A DNA stretch of 64,000 nt, taken from Thiorhodovibrio winogradskyi. Lineage in GTDB: Bacteria > Pseudomonadota > Gammaproteobacteria > Chromatiales > Chromatiaceae. Positions 62,846 to 64,000 of the stretch are shown piece by piece. How positions within the stretch are numbered: the stretch's first letter is position 1; each line of letters begins with the position of its first letter. Where the stretch lies: assembly GCF_036208045.1 (NCBI RefSeq), contig NZ_CP121472.1, forward strand, positions 4,661,531-4,725,530, in the 5' to 3' direction. Both the position numbers and the translations under genes were made by a program. The notes beneath the pieces are model-generated. The model was given only the letters and a program-made list of their open reading frames with translations, did not search any database and was not told the origin of the DNA.

Positions 62846-63274
62846 TCAGCGCGTACGCGGGCAAACCCCTTCGGGGAAGAAAAAGGCAATCTCGGTCGCG
62901 GCCGTATCCGGCGCATCCGAGCCATGCACCGCATTTTCAGTAAAGGAGTCGGCGAAGTCCGCGCGTATGGTGCCAGGCGCGGCCTGAGCGGGGTTGGTGG
63001 CGCCCATGATCTCGCGGTTAAGGGCGATGGCGTCCTCGCCCTCAAGCGCCATGGCCAGCACCGGACCCGAGGTCATGAAACCAACCAGCTCGTCAAAAAA
63101 AGGCTTGCCTTGATGCACGGCATAAAAGGCAGTGGCCTGCTCGCGGGTCAGGTGCGACATGCGAGCGGCGACAATCCGCAAGCCGGCTTTCTCGAATCGC
63201 TCGCAAATGGCTCCGATGGCATTCTTTGCCACCGCGTTAGGCTTAATGATGGATAAGGTTTGCTGGACGCTCAT
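62846..63274 (-). CDS. ndk: Nucleoside diphosphate kinase
   Basis: A 142-residue enzyme, ATG 63274. [20 protein letters not shown] is the standard N-terminus, [20 protein letters not shown] and [20 protein letters not shown] the nucleotide site, and [20 protein letters not shown] contains the catalytic His (NAVHGSD). It transfers phosphate between nucleotides. It heads the block that runs to der. Confidence 0.97.
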   Translation of the reverse strand: MSVQQTLSIIKPNAVAKNAIGAICERFEKAGLRIVAARMSHLTREQATAFYAVHQGKPFFDELVGFMTSGPVLAMALEGEDAIALNREIMGATNPAQAAPGTIRADFADSFTENAVHGSDAPDTAATEIAFFFPEGVCPRTR

Positions 63275-63474
63275 GCTGACTCCTTGAAGCGGGCTTGCGC
63301 CCTGGAAACAAAAAAGTGTGATCCAAGCGCACAAGTCTAATCGGGAAGTGGCCCGAAAATCCATCTGTCGCGCGCAAATGTCGAGGAGATGAGGTGACAA
63401 GGACGCTCAGGTTCGCGACAATCCAAGGTTTTTTGCCTTGGACCATTTGGCAATCACTAACGGGAAAAGCGGCC
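63275..63474. other. Divergent intergenic region between ndk and the DHH gene
   Basis: About 200 bp that must hold both promoters. No clear boxes or operators were identified. Confidence 0.4.
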
Positions 63475-64000
63475 ATGAGCGATTATGATCTTTTCAACGG
63501 CGATGCGGACGGGCTCTGCGCCCTGCAGCAACTGCGTCTGGCCGAACCCCGTGCGAGCCAGCTAATCACTGGCGTCAAACGCGATATAGCCTTGCTCGGG
63601 CAGGTACGGCCAGCTCCCGGCGATCGGCTCACGGTACTCGATATCTCGCTGGATAAAAACCGCACGGATCTGGAGCGAGTACTCGCGGCCGGCGCCACCG
63701 TGCGCTGGTTCGACCACCATTATGCCGGAGAAATTCCAACCCACGACCGGCTCGAGGCGCATATCGATCCCTGCCCGGATCAGGGGACCAGTTTGCTGGT
63801 GAATACCGCGCTTGACGGGCACTTTCTCCCGTGGGCGCTGGTCGGCACCTTTGGCGATAATTTCGATGCCAGAGCACGGCGACTGGCTACCGCGGCTGGA
63901 CTGTCCGAGCAAGACACCGACGCATTGCGTGAGCTTGGCATTTTGCTCAACTACAACGGCTATGGGGCACAGGTCAGCGACCTGCATTTTGCGCCCGACG
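63475..64000 (+). CDS. DHH-family phosphoesterase (partial, runs off the end)
   Basis: From ATG 63475 the protein starts MSDYDLFNGDADGLCALQQL (metal-binding Asp of the first DHH motif), then DRLTVLDISLDKNRTDL and VRWFDHHYAGEIPTHDR, where DHH is the defining motif. About 175 residues are present and the frame is open at the window edge. Such proteins hydrolyse phosphodiesters such as short nucleotides; the exact substrate is unknown. Confidence 0.88.
   Translation, partial: MSDYDLFNGDADGLCALQQLRLAEPRASQLITGVKRDIALLGQVRPAPGDRLTVLDISLDKNRTDLERVLAAGATVRWFDHHYAGEIPTHDRLEAHIDPCPDQGTSLLVNTALDGHFLPWALVGTFGDNFDARARRLATAAGLSEQDTDALRELGILLNYNGYGAQVSDLHFAPD

Noticed and set aside
62812-63045. In-frame extension upstream of RlmN
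   Set aside because: The extra 78 codons overlap ndk on the same strand and are Arg/Pro-rich without homology; RlmN homology starts at ATG 62811.

Overview
This 64 kb window looks like part of a gammaproteobacterial chromosome. The best guide is the ordered block ndk, rlmN, pilF, rodZ, hisS, yfgM, bamB, der, together with rimO, ispH, thiO and a complete type IV pilus minor-pilin operon. The very high density of PD-(D/E)XK 'Rpn-like' genes, Uma2 genes, toxin-antitoxin debris and insertion sequences resembles large Chromatiaceae-type (purple sulfur bacterial) genomes. That placement is inference; no photosynthesis gene is present.

Layout. (1) 1-11.6 kb is an accessory patchwork: PD-(D/E)XK-type proteins (DUF2887, DUF3782-like, Uma2), an orphan NadS-type antitoxin with a toxin remnant, and a two-gene module duplicated with about 2.25 kb of DNA. 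That module is a membrane-anchored coiled-coil protein transcribed away from a DUF3782-like protein. A PIN-toxin operon here is split by an IS200/IS605-type element carrying a row of six hairpins. (2) 11.6-20.6 kb is the pilus operon fimT, fimT2, pilV, pilW, pilX, pilY1, then a frameshifted DUF6946 gene and pilE. A 163-bp MITE-like element sits at the pilW stop and an IS701-family element abuts the pilE stop codon. (3) 22-43.9 kb is a second accessory patchwork. It holds a UPF0175/DUF3368 pair with a broken toxin, a decayed Tn5-like transposase, an outer-membrane SphA-like protein and a Cys-rich periplasmic protein, and an RND pump remnant. It also holds several copies of an unnamed nuclease-like gene, an IS nested in an IS3 element, twin Rpn genes, a DUF4258/DUF2283 pair, an IS4-like element, and two more copies of the coiled-coil/DUF3782 module. 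(4) 44.2-64 kb is a stable core: SRPBCC protein, short LOV protein, thiO, ispH, rimO, a lipoprotein, a CFA-type methyltransferase, a GH13 protein, a DEAD-box helicase, a DUF4124 protein, then the der-to-ndk block and a DHH phosphoesterase running off the end.

The accessory regions are stitched together by short dispersed repeats: a roughly 100-bp block with the core CACTGATCCCTCCTGA in seven copies, and a motif close to GGGACAGTTTACTTAATT in at least twelve. Many genes are cut exactly at these repeats. The strongest candidates for undescribed biology are the repeated coiled-coil/DUF3782 module with variable repeat numbers, the six-hairpin array with covarying stems, and the continuous rlmN-pilF reading frame.
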